From a virus, in the IMG/VR virus record IMGVR_UViG_3300049482_000096, positions 1 through 40,968 of that record: a stretch of DNA of 40,968 nt, one strand, 5' to 3'. Positions 8,600-17,068 of the stretch are shown here, piece after piece (position 1 is the stretch's first letter; every line of letters begins with the position of its first letter). The notes under the pieces are model-generated. The model was not told the DNA's origin, ran no database searches, and saw only the letters and a program-made list of their open reading frames with translations. Made by a program: the position numbers and the translations under genes.

Positions 8600-9382
8600 A
8601 TGAGCGAACAACAAGAGAAAAAACGTGGAATGTTAGAGGATCTAGCGCAAGCGCGAGCGGAAATTCATGGAGCAGTGGTCTCCGAGGAAGCTCTTCCAGC
8701 GGGATCAGCTCCCCTCGAGGAGCTCGCAGTCGAGGCAGCTCCTGCCGTGGTCACCGAAGAAATTGTGGCGGAAAAAGTGGCGGAAAAGAAAAAGATTAAG
8801 ATCGCCGGACGAGAGTTCGACTCTCAAGATGAAGCTTATCAATATGCAGAGGAGCTTGATCGCGAGCGCATGATCGCTGAAGCGCGTAATGAAGGTCTCC
8901 GCGAAGCTATCCATGCTGTCGGGAAGAAGGATGAGCCCGTCGTCGAAGAGAATAATGAATTTGATGAGTTTTACACTAATCCTCAAGGTTATATGGCCAA
9001 AGTTAAGGAGCAAGCGAAGTCTGAGATACGTCAGGAACTTGACGCTCATTCAGCGGAGGAAGCAGCGTGGCGTGAATTCTGTGACATCAATCCGGACCTG
9101 GCCGACTCGCGACCTGAGGTTATTCGGATAATGAAAGAAAACTGGGACGTCCTAGGGAAGATGCGTGACCGAGAAAAGGCTATTAAGTATCTCGCGGCGA
9201 AAACCCGTAATTATTTCGATAAGATAGTTGAAATGAGGATGCCGCGGAAAGAGCTTCCGAATTCCGGCGGACAAGTCGTTAGTCCAAGTGGTTCTCTCAC
9301 TAGAAGTGTAACACAACAGAAAAAACCTGACGCACCATTGACATTAGCACAGCAAATGAAGAGTCTGAGGAAAGGCATGTAA
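8600..9382 (+). CDS. Scaffolding protein
   Basis: This 260-residue, strongly acidic, Ala/Glu/Lys-rich helical protein is predicted to be coiled-coil over much of its length and ends in a basic, proline-containing C-terminus (residues 220-260). It lies between portal and major capsid genes, the classical place for a scaffold. Its role would be to direct procapsid assembly through the basic C-terminus and then leave. Assignment is by composition and order, not by a conserved motif. Confidence 0.8.
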   Translation: MSEQQEKKRGMLEDLAQARAEIHGAVVSEEALPAGSAPLEELAVEAAPAVVTEEIVAEKVAEKKKIKIAGREFDSQDEAYQYAEELDRERMIAEARNEGLREAIHAVGKKDEPVVEENNEFDEFYTNPQGYMAKVKEQAKSEIRQELDAHSAEEAAWREFCDINPDLADSRPEVIRIMKENWDVLGKMRDREKAIKYLAAKTRNYFDKIVEMRMPRKELPNSGGQVVSPSGSLTRSVTQQKKPDAPLTLAQQMKSLRKGM

Positions 9383-9386
9383 AAAT

Positions 9387-9424
9387 TACCTTCAAGAATG
9401 AGGGTATCACAACCAAGGAAGGTA
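9387..9424 (+). promoter_or_regulatory. Possible hairpin sequestering the capsid ribosome site
   Basis: TACCTTC (9387-9393) is the exact reverse complement of GAAGGTA (9418-9424), and the latter is part of the AAGGAAGG ribosome site of the major capsid gene. A competing shorter pairing uses TACC and GGTA at 9412-9415. The arrangement could tune capsid translation relative to scaffold; the stem is short, so this is tentative. Confidence 0.3.
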
Positions 9425-9428
9425 TTTA

Positions 9429-10382
9429 ATGGCAACTCACAGTTGGGTAAATGACGGAGCATCGGGAGTATATAAAAATCACGATCTAAGTTCTAAAATC
9501 AGAATGGCCTCAATAAAAGAAGCTAAATTTATGCAGTTCACGAAGCCAGAAGAAGGTTATGGTAAGAAGAAGGGTGAATCAGTAACGATCACTCGTGTTT
9601 CTAACGTAACTGTACCAACAAGCGACGTATTGAACGAATTAAGCTCAATCCCAGAAGATACGTTAAGCTTAAGCACTCAAGCCATCACAGTTTCAGAACG
9701 TGGTCGCTCGATTCCTTACAGCTCATTGTCTCTTGACCTAACTCACTTCGACCTTGAAAATGCGATTCAAAAGAAATTGAAAGATCAATTGAAGTTGAAT
9801 ATGGACATCGCCGCTGCTGCTGCCTTTAAAGATGGTCAAATCTTGGCCATCCCAACAGGCATCAGTGCAACTACTTTCGAAACAGATGGAGCCGCTTCAA
9901 ACACAGCAGCTTCGAATTTAAATATGTATCACGTTGAATCAATCCGCGACTATATGTTCGCAGACTTGAACATCGCTCCTTATATGGGCGACGATTACGT
10001 GTGTATCTTGAGTACACAAGCTAAACGTGGCCTTGTCCGCGATCCAGACTGGGTTGACTGGAAGAAATACACTGATCCTTCTGCTAAATTTAACGGCGAA
10101 ATCGGTCGTATTGAAAACATTCGTTTCGTTGAGACGAATCACTCTTCTGCATTAGCTGAAGACTTAGGTACTGGCGACGTAATGGGTGAGGCAGTATTTT
10201 TCGGTGAAGATCCAGTAGTAATGGCAGTAGTTCAAGATCCTGAGCTTCGCGCGAAGGAATCTGAAGATTACGGTCGTTCTAAGGGTGTTGCTTGGTACGG
10301 TATTTACAGCTTTGGTCAAATATGGACTGACTCTGCAAACGCCGGCGAAGCTCGCGTTGTATACATGACAAGTCAAACATAA
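9429..10382 (+). CDS. Major capsid protein, N4-gp56 family-like
   Basis: This 317-residue protein forms the capsid shell. The segment around residues 215-238, GEIGRIENIRFVETNHSSA, is the hallmark I recognise in N4-gp56-type HK97-fold capsid proteins. Other fitting features are the N-terminal QFTKPEEGYGKKKGESVTIT region and a terminal tyrosine-rich strand. The gene is preceded by AAGGAAGG and by a possible hairpin. Its codon choice (more AAC, CGT, GGT, GTA) differs from its neighbours and suits very high expression. Confidence 0.88.
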   Translation: MATHSWVNDGASGVYKNHDLSSKIRMASIKEAKFMQFTKPEEGYGKKKGESVTITRVSNVTVPTSDVLNELSSIPEDTLSLSTQAITVSERGRSIPYSSLSLDLTHFDLENAIQKKLKDQLKLNMDIAAAAAFKDGQILAIPTGISATTFETDGAASNTAASNLNMYHVESIRDYMFADLNIAPYMGDDYVCILSTQAKRGLVRDPDWVDWKKYTDPSAKFNGEIGRIENIRFVETNHSSALAEDLGTGDVMGEAVFFGEDPVVMAVVQDPELRAKESEDYGRSKGVAWYGIYSFGQIWTDSANAGEARVVYMTSQT

Positions 10383-10407
10383 TTTAACTTAATAAGGGGA
10401 TTTCAAA

Positions 10408-10857
10408 ATGTCTTACACTAAAAAAACAGGTTTGGGCTACTTAGTAAGAGCCTCAAACGCTTTTGATACAGCAGAAGTTTTATCCGCAGCGGCAGCAGTA
10501 TATGGTGAATACTATGTAACTAAGCCCTGCTCAATTGGCTCTCTTCGATTCATCGTTACTACGACTGTTGTTGGAACTACAACAGCTCCAGTGATTGAAG
10601 TGAATCGTAGACCAACTCCAGGCTCCGCTTCCGGCGAAGTTCTGATCAGTCAATTTACTATTCCAACAAGTACAGCGGCAGGAACTGTTTGCGTAGAGAG
10701 ATTCGCTCCCGTTCAATTGAACGTCGGTGATTCTCTTGCATTTGAACACGTAACTCAAGCTGTTGGTTCCGCGGCAGGCGCAGGTTTCTTTGACGTAGAA
10801 TTAGAAATCGACGAAGAAGCTGATGGAAACCAATCTGATCTATTAATCTGTTCTTAA
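10408..10857 (+). CDS. Putative head decoration/accessory protein
   Basis: This 149-residue, beta-rich protein follows a strong AAGGGGAT site directly after the capsid gene. Strand-forming stretches such as SIGSLRFIVTTTVVGTTTAP suggest a jelly-roll-like or similar fold, and the C-terminus is acidic. Position suggests a capsid decoration or head-stabilising protein made in large amount; no family motif is recognised. Confidence 0.65.
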   Translation: MSYTKKTGLGYLVRASNAFDTAEVLSAAAAVYGEYYVTKPCSIGSLRFIVTTTVVGTTTAPVIEVNRRPTPGSASGEVLISQFTIPTSTAAGTVCVERFAPVQLNVGDSLAFEHVTQAVGSAAGAGFFDVELEIDEEADGNQSDLLICS

Positions 10858-10871
10858 TCCAGGAGGATTAA

Positions 10872-11222
10872 ATGGCTGATTTAGCATCGGGTGATGTAAC
10901 ATACACCCTTTTAAATAGAAGAAACATGGGTAGCTCGAAGAAAACAAATCGAGTTCGTCTCGCTTTCGGTGACGGCGCTCTAACTGTTCCTGCGAATGGT
11001 ATTCCCATCTCAAAGGGAAAATTAGGCTGCCCCACTAACATCGAATCCATGTGGGTCGTTGACCAGGGCGTTTCCGGTTATGTGTTCCAGTATGATCAAT
11101 CCGCTGAGAAGTTGGTTGTCATGATGGGCGATAACAATAACGCATCTGATGGGCCTCTCGTTGAGGCCAGTACTGTTGCCATTGCGGCACAGACATTAGA
11201 AGTTGAAGTAATAGGTTATTAG
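10872..11222 (+). CDS. Small structural protein
   Basis: This 116-residue protein follows a near-perfect AGGAGG site. It is predicted to be mostly beta strands and has no signal peptide. It belongs to the group of small genes between capsid and connector proteins; head decoration or head completion are possible roles. The stop codon forms the first bases of a 7-bp hairpin (11220-11237). Confidence 0.6.
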   Translation: MADLASGDVTYTLLNRRNMGSSKKTNRVRLAFGDGALTVPANGIPISKGKLGCPTNIESMWVVDQGVSGYVFQYDQSAEKLVVMMGDNNNASDGPLVEASTVAIAAQTLEVEVIGY

Positions 11223-11237
11223 TCTCGTAAGGGACTA
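11220..11237 (+). other. Hairpin with GTAA tetraloop at a stop codon
   Basis: TAGTCTC and GGGACTA pair over 7 bp (one T-G wobble) around a GTAA loop, a GNRA-type tetraloop in RNA. The stop codon TAG of the upstream gene is the first three bases of the stem. No T-run follows, so it is not an ordinary intrinsic terminator; RNA processing or stabilisation is possible. Confidence 0.4.
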
Positions 11238-11255
11238 GTGCGAAAGGAAAAACCA

Positions 11256-11663
11256 ATGAAAAAACGAGAAGAAGAAGACGCAAAGATTAGACGAAGAGGG
11301 TTCGATTTAACGGTAACGCATCGAGACCCTTATACAGGTGTTATTACACACACAGATCCTTACATTATGAGATCTCTCAAGGCAGAGGGCGGCAGTGGTC
11401 GTACTCGAGTCTGGGAGCGTCCTGCGGGATCGGGAAATCTCTTTGACCGTGACAATGAGCCAGTTGGCCGTTGGGTTAAAGATGGGGAAAACCCTAATGG
11501 AGTCTTTAAACGCGGTGCGCCACATGTAGCTTATGAAGCTCCATTGACGAATGACCAAAAAGTTGCTCGTGAGAATATGGCACTTAAGGCCGAACTTGCC
11601 GCTATGAAAGCAGAGCAGGAAAAAAAGGCCGAACCAGTAAAGAATAAAGCGAAGGAGAGCTAG
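11256..11663 (+). CDS. Hypothetical head protein with C-terminal coiled coil
   Basis: This protein has 135 residues from the ATG at 11256, chosen because GAAAGGAAAAACC lies just before it; an upstream in-frame GTG at 11238 has no such site. The N-terminus is very basic (KKREEEDAKIRRRGF). The last 40 residues are Ala/Lys/Glu-rich and helical. It may contact DNA or other head proteins. Function unknown. Confidence 0.6.
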   Translation: MKKREEEDAKIRRRGFDLTVTHRDPYTGVITHTDPYIMRSLKAEGGSGRTRVWERPAGSGNLFDRDNEPVGRWVKDGENPNGVFKRGAPHVAYEAPLTNDQKVARENMALKAELAAMKAEQEKKAEPVKNKAKES

Positions 11664-11672
11664 ATCTCTCCT
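11653..11672 (+). other. Hairpin at a stop codon
   Basis: AGGAGAG and CTCTCCT pair perfectly over 7 bp around a 6-base loop that contains the stop codon TAG of the upstream gene (11661-11663 region). No T-run follows. It resembles the hairpin at 11220-11237 in placing structure exactly on a stop codon, just before the next ribosome site AGGGGG. Confidence 0.4.
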
Positions 11673-11685
11673 CTTAGGGGGAAAC

Positions 11686-13005
11686 TTGGCTCAATTTCGA
11701 ACGACATCCGACATAGTTGACACAGTTTTAACTAATGGGGGAGAAGTTACTAATGGTAATTCCCCTTACGAAGCTCAAGTTCTTTCTTGGCTTAATCGCG
11801 TTCATTATACTCTTATTTCCGGCGGCACCATTGCACTCGGAAAGGATACCACGGTTGAGATTGATGAAGTCTGGCCATGGGCTCGTTCCGCGCGTCCACT
11901 CATCCTCGAACTCCAGCCAAAGATCGACGAAGGATCAGTTACGCTTACTCTCGGAAGTGAGGCGGGTGTATTTTCTTCCGCGCCATCAGTCTCCGTCGCA
12001 GGATGGTATCTCCAGGTAATTGGACGTGATGAAATTCTTCGTATTGCCTCACATACTGCGGCCTCAGTGAATTTTGAACTCGACGGCGCCTATCCCGATC
12101 CTTCCGGCTCCGGACTGAATTATAAAGTTTTTAAATTGGACTATGAGCTACTGCCCGACATGATCGTGATTGATTCATTCAGTAATAAGATTGACTTTAA
12201 GAAGACCGCAGGAGGCTCTCTGCTGACTGCGACACTGACGGCAGGAACTTATACCCCTTCAGCGCTTGCGACTCATGTAGCCTCTGTTATGACGGCTGCT
12301 GCCTCAGGGCCGACGATCACAGGGTCTTATTCCGCGACATCACGTAAATTTACTTTCGTCTCTGATGGAGCCGCCGCAACGGTCCTTCAGCTCGTCTTCG
12401 CGACAGGAACAAATCAACTCATCTCCGCACATAAAGTTCTCGGATATGATGATGAAGATCTCACTGGAGCTCTGACCTATACTAGTACTTATTCTCTCGG
12501 CAATCTGAGCCGCATAATTGAGCCCTTCAAGATGCATAAGGGCGCATCTCTCGATGGTAGTATTTATGGTATTGATTCGGAGTCCTTCCAGCGTGATTAT
12601 CCTTTCTCACGTACCATGGAAGGATTTCCGGATCGCTTTAGCGTCATTCGTGAAGTCGATGGTGTTTTCACTGTCCGCTTTAATAGATTCCCGAAAGAGA
12701 AGACTCGTGTCGAGGTGGAGAATACTCCGATTCCGCGCGACCTGAAGGATTCAGCCGGATCGATTCCACTCGTTCCGCGAAAGCACATGGATGTGCTAGA
12801 AGATGCAGCGACGTTTTATCTTATGCTCGTGAAATCGGACGATCGTATGTCTGTTTATATGCAGCTCACTCAGGGGAAACTTAAAGCGATGATCGCTCAG
12901 CATAGAGGGTCGCAAGTTCGCTCAGGTAAACTTTTTGGTCAAATCGTTTCGAGACCGGAAATGCAAGCGAAGGGACGTAGAAAATTAATCTACGGGTACG
13001 AGTGA
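11686..13005 (+). CDS. Head-tail adaptor/tail tubular-like protein
   Basis: This 439-residue protein starts at TTG with AGGGGGAAAC upstream. Position between head and nozzle genes and the N-terminus (helical start TTSDIVDTVLTNGG, then a beta-rich core) suit a podovirus adaptor or tail tube protein. Residues about 165-275 form a likely inserted beta module (NKIDFKKTAGGSLLTATLTA, GTYTPSALATHV, LGYDDEDLTGA), a pattern seen in several phage tail proteins. The C-terminal region (HMDVLEDAATFYLML) is helical. Confidence 0.7.
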   Translation: MAQFRTTSDIVDTVLTNGGEVTNGNSPYEAQVLSWLNRVHYTLISGGTIALGKDTTVEIDEVWPWARSARPLILELQPKIDEGSVTLTLGSEAGVFSSAPSVSVAGWYLQVIGRDEILRIASHTAASVNFELDGAYPDPSGSGLNYKVFKLDYELLPDMIVIDSFSNKIDFKKTAGGSLLTATLTAGTYTPSALATHVASVMTAAASGPTITGSYSATSRKFTFVSDGAAATVLQLVFATGTNQLISAHKVLGYDDEDLTGALTYTSTYSLGNLSRIIEPFKMHKGASLDGSIYGIDSESFQRDYPFSRTMEGFPDRFSVIREVDGVFTVRFNRFPKEKTRVEVENTPIPRDLKDSAGSIPLVPRKHMDVLEDAATFYLMLVKSDDRMSVYMQLTQGKLKAMIAQHRGSQVRSGKLFGQIVSRPEMQAKGRRKLIYGYE

Positions 13006-13006
13006 T

Positions 13007-14617
13007 ATGGCATTCACGGGGCAACAGGCACACATTCCTCTCGCTGATTTAGGTCTCCTGACGGATATGGCTCCAGGGCAGATCCCTCGTGGCGCTCTCA
13101 TCCGTGCGAATAATATTTCGTACGAGACAGGGTTGATTACGAAATGTACCGGCTCTAGGAAGTATAATTCGACAACTTTCGGCTCCACTGTCGTGGCGCT
13201 TCATGATTGGTGGCCTGATACGGTGACTCAACGATTTATCGTAGCTTGCGCCAATGGGAATCTTTATCGTGACATAGGGGACGGTAATTTCGGTCCTGAT
13301 GCTGGCTCAACTAATGAGCCCATGACCTCGACAGCTCTTATGTCCCTTGATCCTCGCGCTATGTTCATTGACGGCGGGCAGGAGACTTCAGGGAGAACGA
13401 AGAAACTTTTTTTATTCTCGGGGACTAATCAGGTTAAGGTTCTTGACGCAGATGGACTTACTTTCGCTACAATTCGAGATCCCGCCGCAGACTGGGTTAC
13501 TCCGAATTACCCTTCGATTGGATTGATTCACCGAAACCGACTATGGGCCTTTATGAATCAGCGAGCTTATGCTTCTGACTCAGGGGATCATGAAGATTTT
13601 AATACGAACTTCCTCACTCAGGCTGTTTTTCCTGGTGAGGGAGGCAACATTAGCGGTGCTTTCGTCTTTAAGGGACGTCTTTTCGCCTTCAAAGAGGGCG
13701 GATTCGTATATTATCTTGATGATGCAGATACGGACTCAGATAACTGGGTGTGGCGTAAGTTAGCCTCTAATTTCGGCTTAAGCTCGCCACACGGCATTAT
13801 TGAAGTCATGAATGACATGATTGCGGTGAATGATTCGGGATCTCCGACTAGTTATTCTGCGGTGCAGTCTTTTGGTGACATAGAGTCAGCCGATCTCCTT
13901 CGGTCGCTTCGAATTGAAGATTATTTCCGTGGTATTACGGGATTTTCCGGTCTCGACGTCCTCCATGCTTGTTATTATGAAGCCAAGAAAATGGCCTTTT
14001 TTACTTATAGGACGGGCGCTCGCTCGACGAATGACACCCTCCTGATGATTGATTTTAACTCGCAGAATCCTCGTTCTGCCTTCTGGCCCTCTCATGCGGC
14101 TCAGTGCCTCACTCTTCGTCGTGATCGTTATAAGATTAAAAGACCCGTTTACGGGGGATCCGATGGATTTGTCTATTTGGCCGACCAGGAAGATCGCCTC
14201 ATTGGGTTTACGGGAGCAGGCGGAGGCTCTGCCATCTCTGCTGAATTCATGATCGCACATACAGATATGCGCTTTCTGGATGAGCGTTTGGCGCAGAAGA
14301 ATAAACTTTTCGACTTCTTGGATGTGGAATTTAAGCCGCAAGGCTCGTGGAATTTAGAAGTGGACGTCTATATTGACGGCCAATTTAGTGAGACGATTAA
14401 TTTTTTAATGGACGTCAGGGATGACGGTCTTGACTCATTTACCCTCGGTGGCGACACTTTGGGGAGGGATGAGTCACAGACAATCCGTAAGCCGCTCCAT
14501 GGATCGGGGCGGCGACTTTCTTTCCTGTGTCGAAACACGGGATCGAATCAGAATTTCGCAATTGCAGGTTTTACAGTAGGTTTTCGCGTCAGTGCGGAAC
14601 AAGCAACAAGGATTTAA
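13007..14617 (+). CDS. Tail nozzle/stabilisation-like protein
   Basis: This 536-residue protein has repeated beta-blade-like units (FIVACANGNLYRDI, LFLFSGTNQVKVLD, LWAFMNQRAYASD, GRLFAFKEGGFVYYL), consistent with a propeller core as found in podovirus nozzle proteins. It follows the adaptor gene by one base and precedes the fibre. It is expected to close the short tail channel. Identification rests on fold-like repeats and gene order. Confidence 0.7.
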   Translation: MAFTGQQAHIPLADLGLLTDMAPGQIPRGALIRANNISYETGLITKCTGSRKYNSTTFGSTVVALHDWWPDTVTQRFIVACANGNLYRDIGDGNFGPDAGSTNEPMTSTALMSLDPRAMFIDGGQETSGRTKKLFLFSGTNQVKVLDADGLTFATIRDPAADWVTPNYPSIGLIHRNRLWAFMNQRAYASDSGDHEDFNTNFLTQAVFPGEGGNISGAFVFKGRLFAFKEGGFVYYLDDADTDSDNWVWRKLASNFGLSSPHGIIEVMNDMIAVNDSGSPTSYSAVQSFGDIESADLLRSLRIEDYFRGITGFSGLDVLHACYYEAKKMAFFTYRTGARSTNDTLLMIDFNSQNPRSAFWPSHAAQCLTLRRDRYKIKRPVYGGSDGFVYLADQEDRLIGFTGAGGGSAISAEFMIAHTDMRFLDERLAQKNKLFDFLDVEFKPQGSWNLEVDVYIDGQFSETINFLMDVRDDGLDSFTLGGDTLGRDESQTIRKPLHGSGRRLSFLCRNTGSNQNFAIAGFTVGFRVSAEQATRI

Positions 14618-14626
14618 GGGGAACTT

Positions 14627-16732
14627 ATGGCTATATCTAGGATTAAAGTTTGGTCGAGTACGGAAGATGTTACAGCGTCGGATCTAAATGAGGAATTCGA
14701 TAATATAATTGATGGTCTGACGATGGCTAATGTTGATGATTATTCGTCCTCCGTTCCCCAGTTTCAGATTACAGAAGATCCAGGAGAAGTCGGAACTGAA
14801 TCTCGTCCAACGTCTCTTCAGGGTGAGGTTACTCGTCTTCGTAAGATGATTGCGGAGATTACGGGTGAGGATGAATGGTATGAAAGTCCAGTGAGTTCTA
14901 TTCTTGGCCTTAGTAATGCTCTTGGAACGGGATTGACGGATAATCGTCTCGTTTCCGGTAAAGTGAGAACAACTTCGGATCAACCTGTTTTTCTTGATCC
15001 CGATGGAGCTGCTCGGACAGTTTATGTTCGTGGTGCGACGACGAACTTTATTTATTATGTTAATGGTACTGAATATACGATAGCGAGTGATGTGAGTTTA
15101 ACGGGGCTCACTGCGGCTCCCGCAGCGAATAATACCTGTTTGATTAATGACGCTGTTGCAGCAGATCAGTATTGGACGAAGTATTTCGGTGAAGATAATA
15201 GTGAGATTACAGTTGATACGATGGGGACGGAGATTACGGCCCTCGTTGGTAAGTTCGCCGCCTTCAAACTCGACAATGGATCGACGACGGAATATTTTAC
15301 CGCCCATGTAACCTCAGCGACATCACTTACGAAAGCGAAGCGGGGATATTTCTTCGACTCAAGTGATGCTCCGATTCCTCGAATATTTTACTCCAATAAT
15401 GACACTATTACCCTCATGAAGATGACTTGGATTTTCGCCAAGACTGACGGTACTTTGACTGCGACATATAATAATCCAGTATGGCAAGATGATGAGCCAA
15501 GTTCTCCCGCACTGGGCGATTACTGGTTCGATTACTCTGCCAATAAATGGAAAGTCTATGGTGTTGGAAGTTATTCCGATGCGAATGCCGTTTTGATTGG
15601 AATGTGCTTGCAGGATACAACTAATACAGTTGCGGCAAGATCATTTAATTTCTTTAAGGCCTATTCAGCAGATAATACAGTTGAACTTATTGCGGAGTCG
15701 AACTCTCAGGTTAAATCACGAGATCAAGGCTCCCTAATTAACGTATGGGGCGCGACAATTAAAAACGATCACGGCCTTCATACTTGGGACATGACGACGG
15801 ACCTTGAGTCTGGAGTCACTGAAGCCGCATCAACTTATTATTATTTCTATGTGACCGAAGATGGGGATAAATTGATCTCAGATAAGAAGCCTCATGATCG
15901 ACGAGAAGACCTTCTCGGTTATTATCATCCGAGTCAGTCTTGGCGCTGCGTCGGCTCAGCGTTTAACAATGCTTCGTCGAATCTTGAGCAAATTGATTCT
16001 TACTTTACGGGTTATCCGAAACAGACTATTCGACTTGGTATTGCAGCAGATGTAAATCGAAGCTTAGACGCTATCGTAAGTTTGAGTGGAGCCTCTCATA
16101 CGAGATACCTTCCCCCTGCCGCACTTATGCGGGGACAGGAATTAACGTTTTCGCACGAGGGTACGTCACTCACTCAGCTTTATACTCTTGACGGTTTCGG
16201 TTCTGAGACAATTGGAGGAAGTACTACTTATGTTCTCTATACTAACGGAGAAACGCTTAAAATAATATCTAACGGATCAAATTGGATTATATTGAGTCAT
16301 CGTACAGAAACTTTACTGGAAACATGGACTACGACCTTTTCCGCCGGATGGGGAGTTGTAGCGAGTCAAACTTTTCGTTGGCGAAGATCGGGAAAGTTTT
16401 TACGCGGATGGGGAACCTTTGTTCATACTTCCGGTTTGGCCGCTTCAATAGCCTCAATATCCTTGCCAGGATCATTAACAATAGACGCAACCGAGTGGAC
16501 AAAAGCAAATACAACTTCGAATCCGGGGCATAGAGCTGGAGTATGGAATTTTGGAGGAACAAGTAACGTCGGCTATTTATGTACCGCTACCGGAACTAGC
16601 GCAGCCGTTCTTTATTTTGGAGCATTCTTTACGGGAACTGCTGTGGTTACTCCTCAAAACGGCAATGCATACGCCAACGGAAATACATGGCATTTAGATT
16701 TTGAAATACCGATTACAGAATGGAAAGTATAA
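14627..16732 (+). CDS. Tail fibre/tail spike-type protein
   Basis: This 701-residue protein follows AAGGGGAACTT. The N-terminal 100 residues contain a helical stretch (TSLQGEVTRLRKMIAEITGE) typical of trimeric fibre attachment regions, then long Thr/Ser/Asn/Gly-rich beta segments and a Trp/Gly-rich C-terminal domain (from about residue 555) that may bind the receptor. No enzyme motif is evident, so a fibre is favoured over an enzymatic spike. Its stop overlaps the next ATG (TAATG). Confidence 0.75.
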   Translation: MAISRIKVWSSTEDVTASDLNEEFDNIIDGLTMANVDDYSSSVPQFQITEDPGEVGTESRPTSLQGEVTRLRKMIAEITGEDEWYESPVSSILGLSNALGTGLTDNRLVSGKVRTTSDQPVFLDPDGAARTVYVRGATTNFIYYVNGTEYTIASDVSLTGLTAAPAANNTCLINDAVAADQYWTKYFGEDNSEITVDTMGTEITALVGKFAAFKLDNGSTTEYFTAHVTSATSLTKAKRGYFFDSSDAPIPRIFYSNNDTITLMKMTWIFAKTDGTLTATYNNPVWQDDEPSSPALGDYWFDYSANKWKVYGVGSYSDANAVLIGMCLQDTTNTVAARSFNFFKAYSADNTVELIAESNSQVKSRDQGSLINVWGATIKNDHGLHTWDMTTDLESGVTEAASTYYYFYVTEDGDKLISDKKPHDRREDLLGYYHPSQSWRCVGSAFNNASSNLEQIDSYFTGYPKQTIRLGIAADVNRSLDAIVSLSGASHTRYLPPAALMRGQELTFSHEGTSLTQLYTLDGFGSETIGGSTTYVLYTNGETLKIISNGSNWIILSHRTETLLETWTTTFSAGWGVVASQTFRWRRSGKFLRGWGTFVHTSGLAASIASISLPGSLTIDATEWTKANTTSNPGHRAGVWNFGGTSNVGYLCTATGTSAAVLYFGAFFTGTAVVTPQNGNAYANGNTWHLDFEIPITEWKV

Positions 16733-17058
16733 TGAGTCTCTACGCCGACTACGTAAAAGAACGCTTCGGATGGCACACCCTGGAGGTTGAGTCTGGTTTC
16801 ATTACCTATGACATCAAACCTCCGGAAGCCTCAATCGAGGAGTTTTACGTCGCACCGGAAATGAGAGGAACTTCTCTCGCCAAACGTCTAGCGGATCAAG
16901 CCATAAAGCAGGCTAAAGAAGCAGGATGTAATAGAATATGGGCTAAGGTCACTCCAGGAGTGAATGGGGCGGAACACGCAATGAGAACTAACCTGCACTA
17001 TGGTTTTAAATTGATGGGAAATCGTGGCAATGATACTTTAATGGTATTGGATATTTAA
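16732..17058 (+). CDS. GNAT-family N-acetyltransferase
   Basis: This small 108-residue acetyltransferase starts at ATG 16732, which shares one base with the fibre stop; an upstream ATG at 16720 lies inside the fibre gene. The acetyl-CoA site is recognisable in EEFYVAPEMRGTSLAKRLAD, matching the GNAT motif A pattern (R-x-x-S/G-x-A then helix), followed by a strand and the YGFKLMG motif. The substrate is unknown. Its place between fibre and ejection genes suggests it acts on a virion protein or on a host target. Confidence 0.75.
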   Translation: MSLYADYVKERFGWHTLEVESGFITYDIKPPEASIEEFYVAPEMRGTSLAKRLADQAIKQAKEAGCNRIWAKVTPGVNGAEHAMRTNLHYGFKLMGNRGNDTLMVLDI

Positions 17059-17068
17059 GGAGATAATT

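Noticed and set aside
9303-9317. 15-base identity between 4849-4863 and the scaffold gene end as a specific repeat
   Set aside because: A 15-base exact match is about what chance predicts for one pair in a genome of this size, and this copy is within coding sequence; only the shorter motif family is reported.
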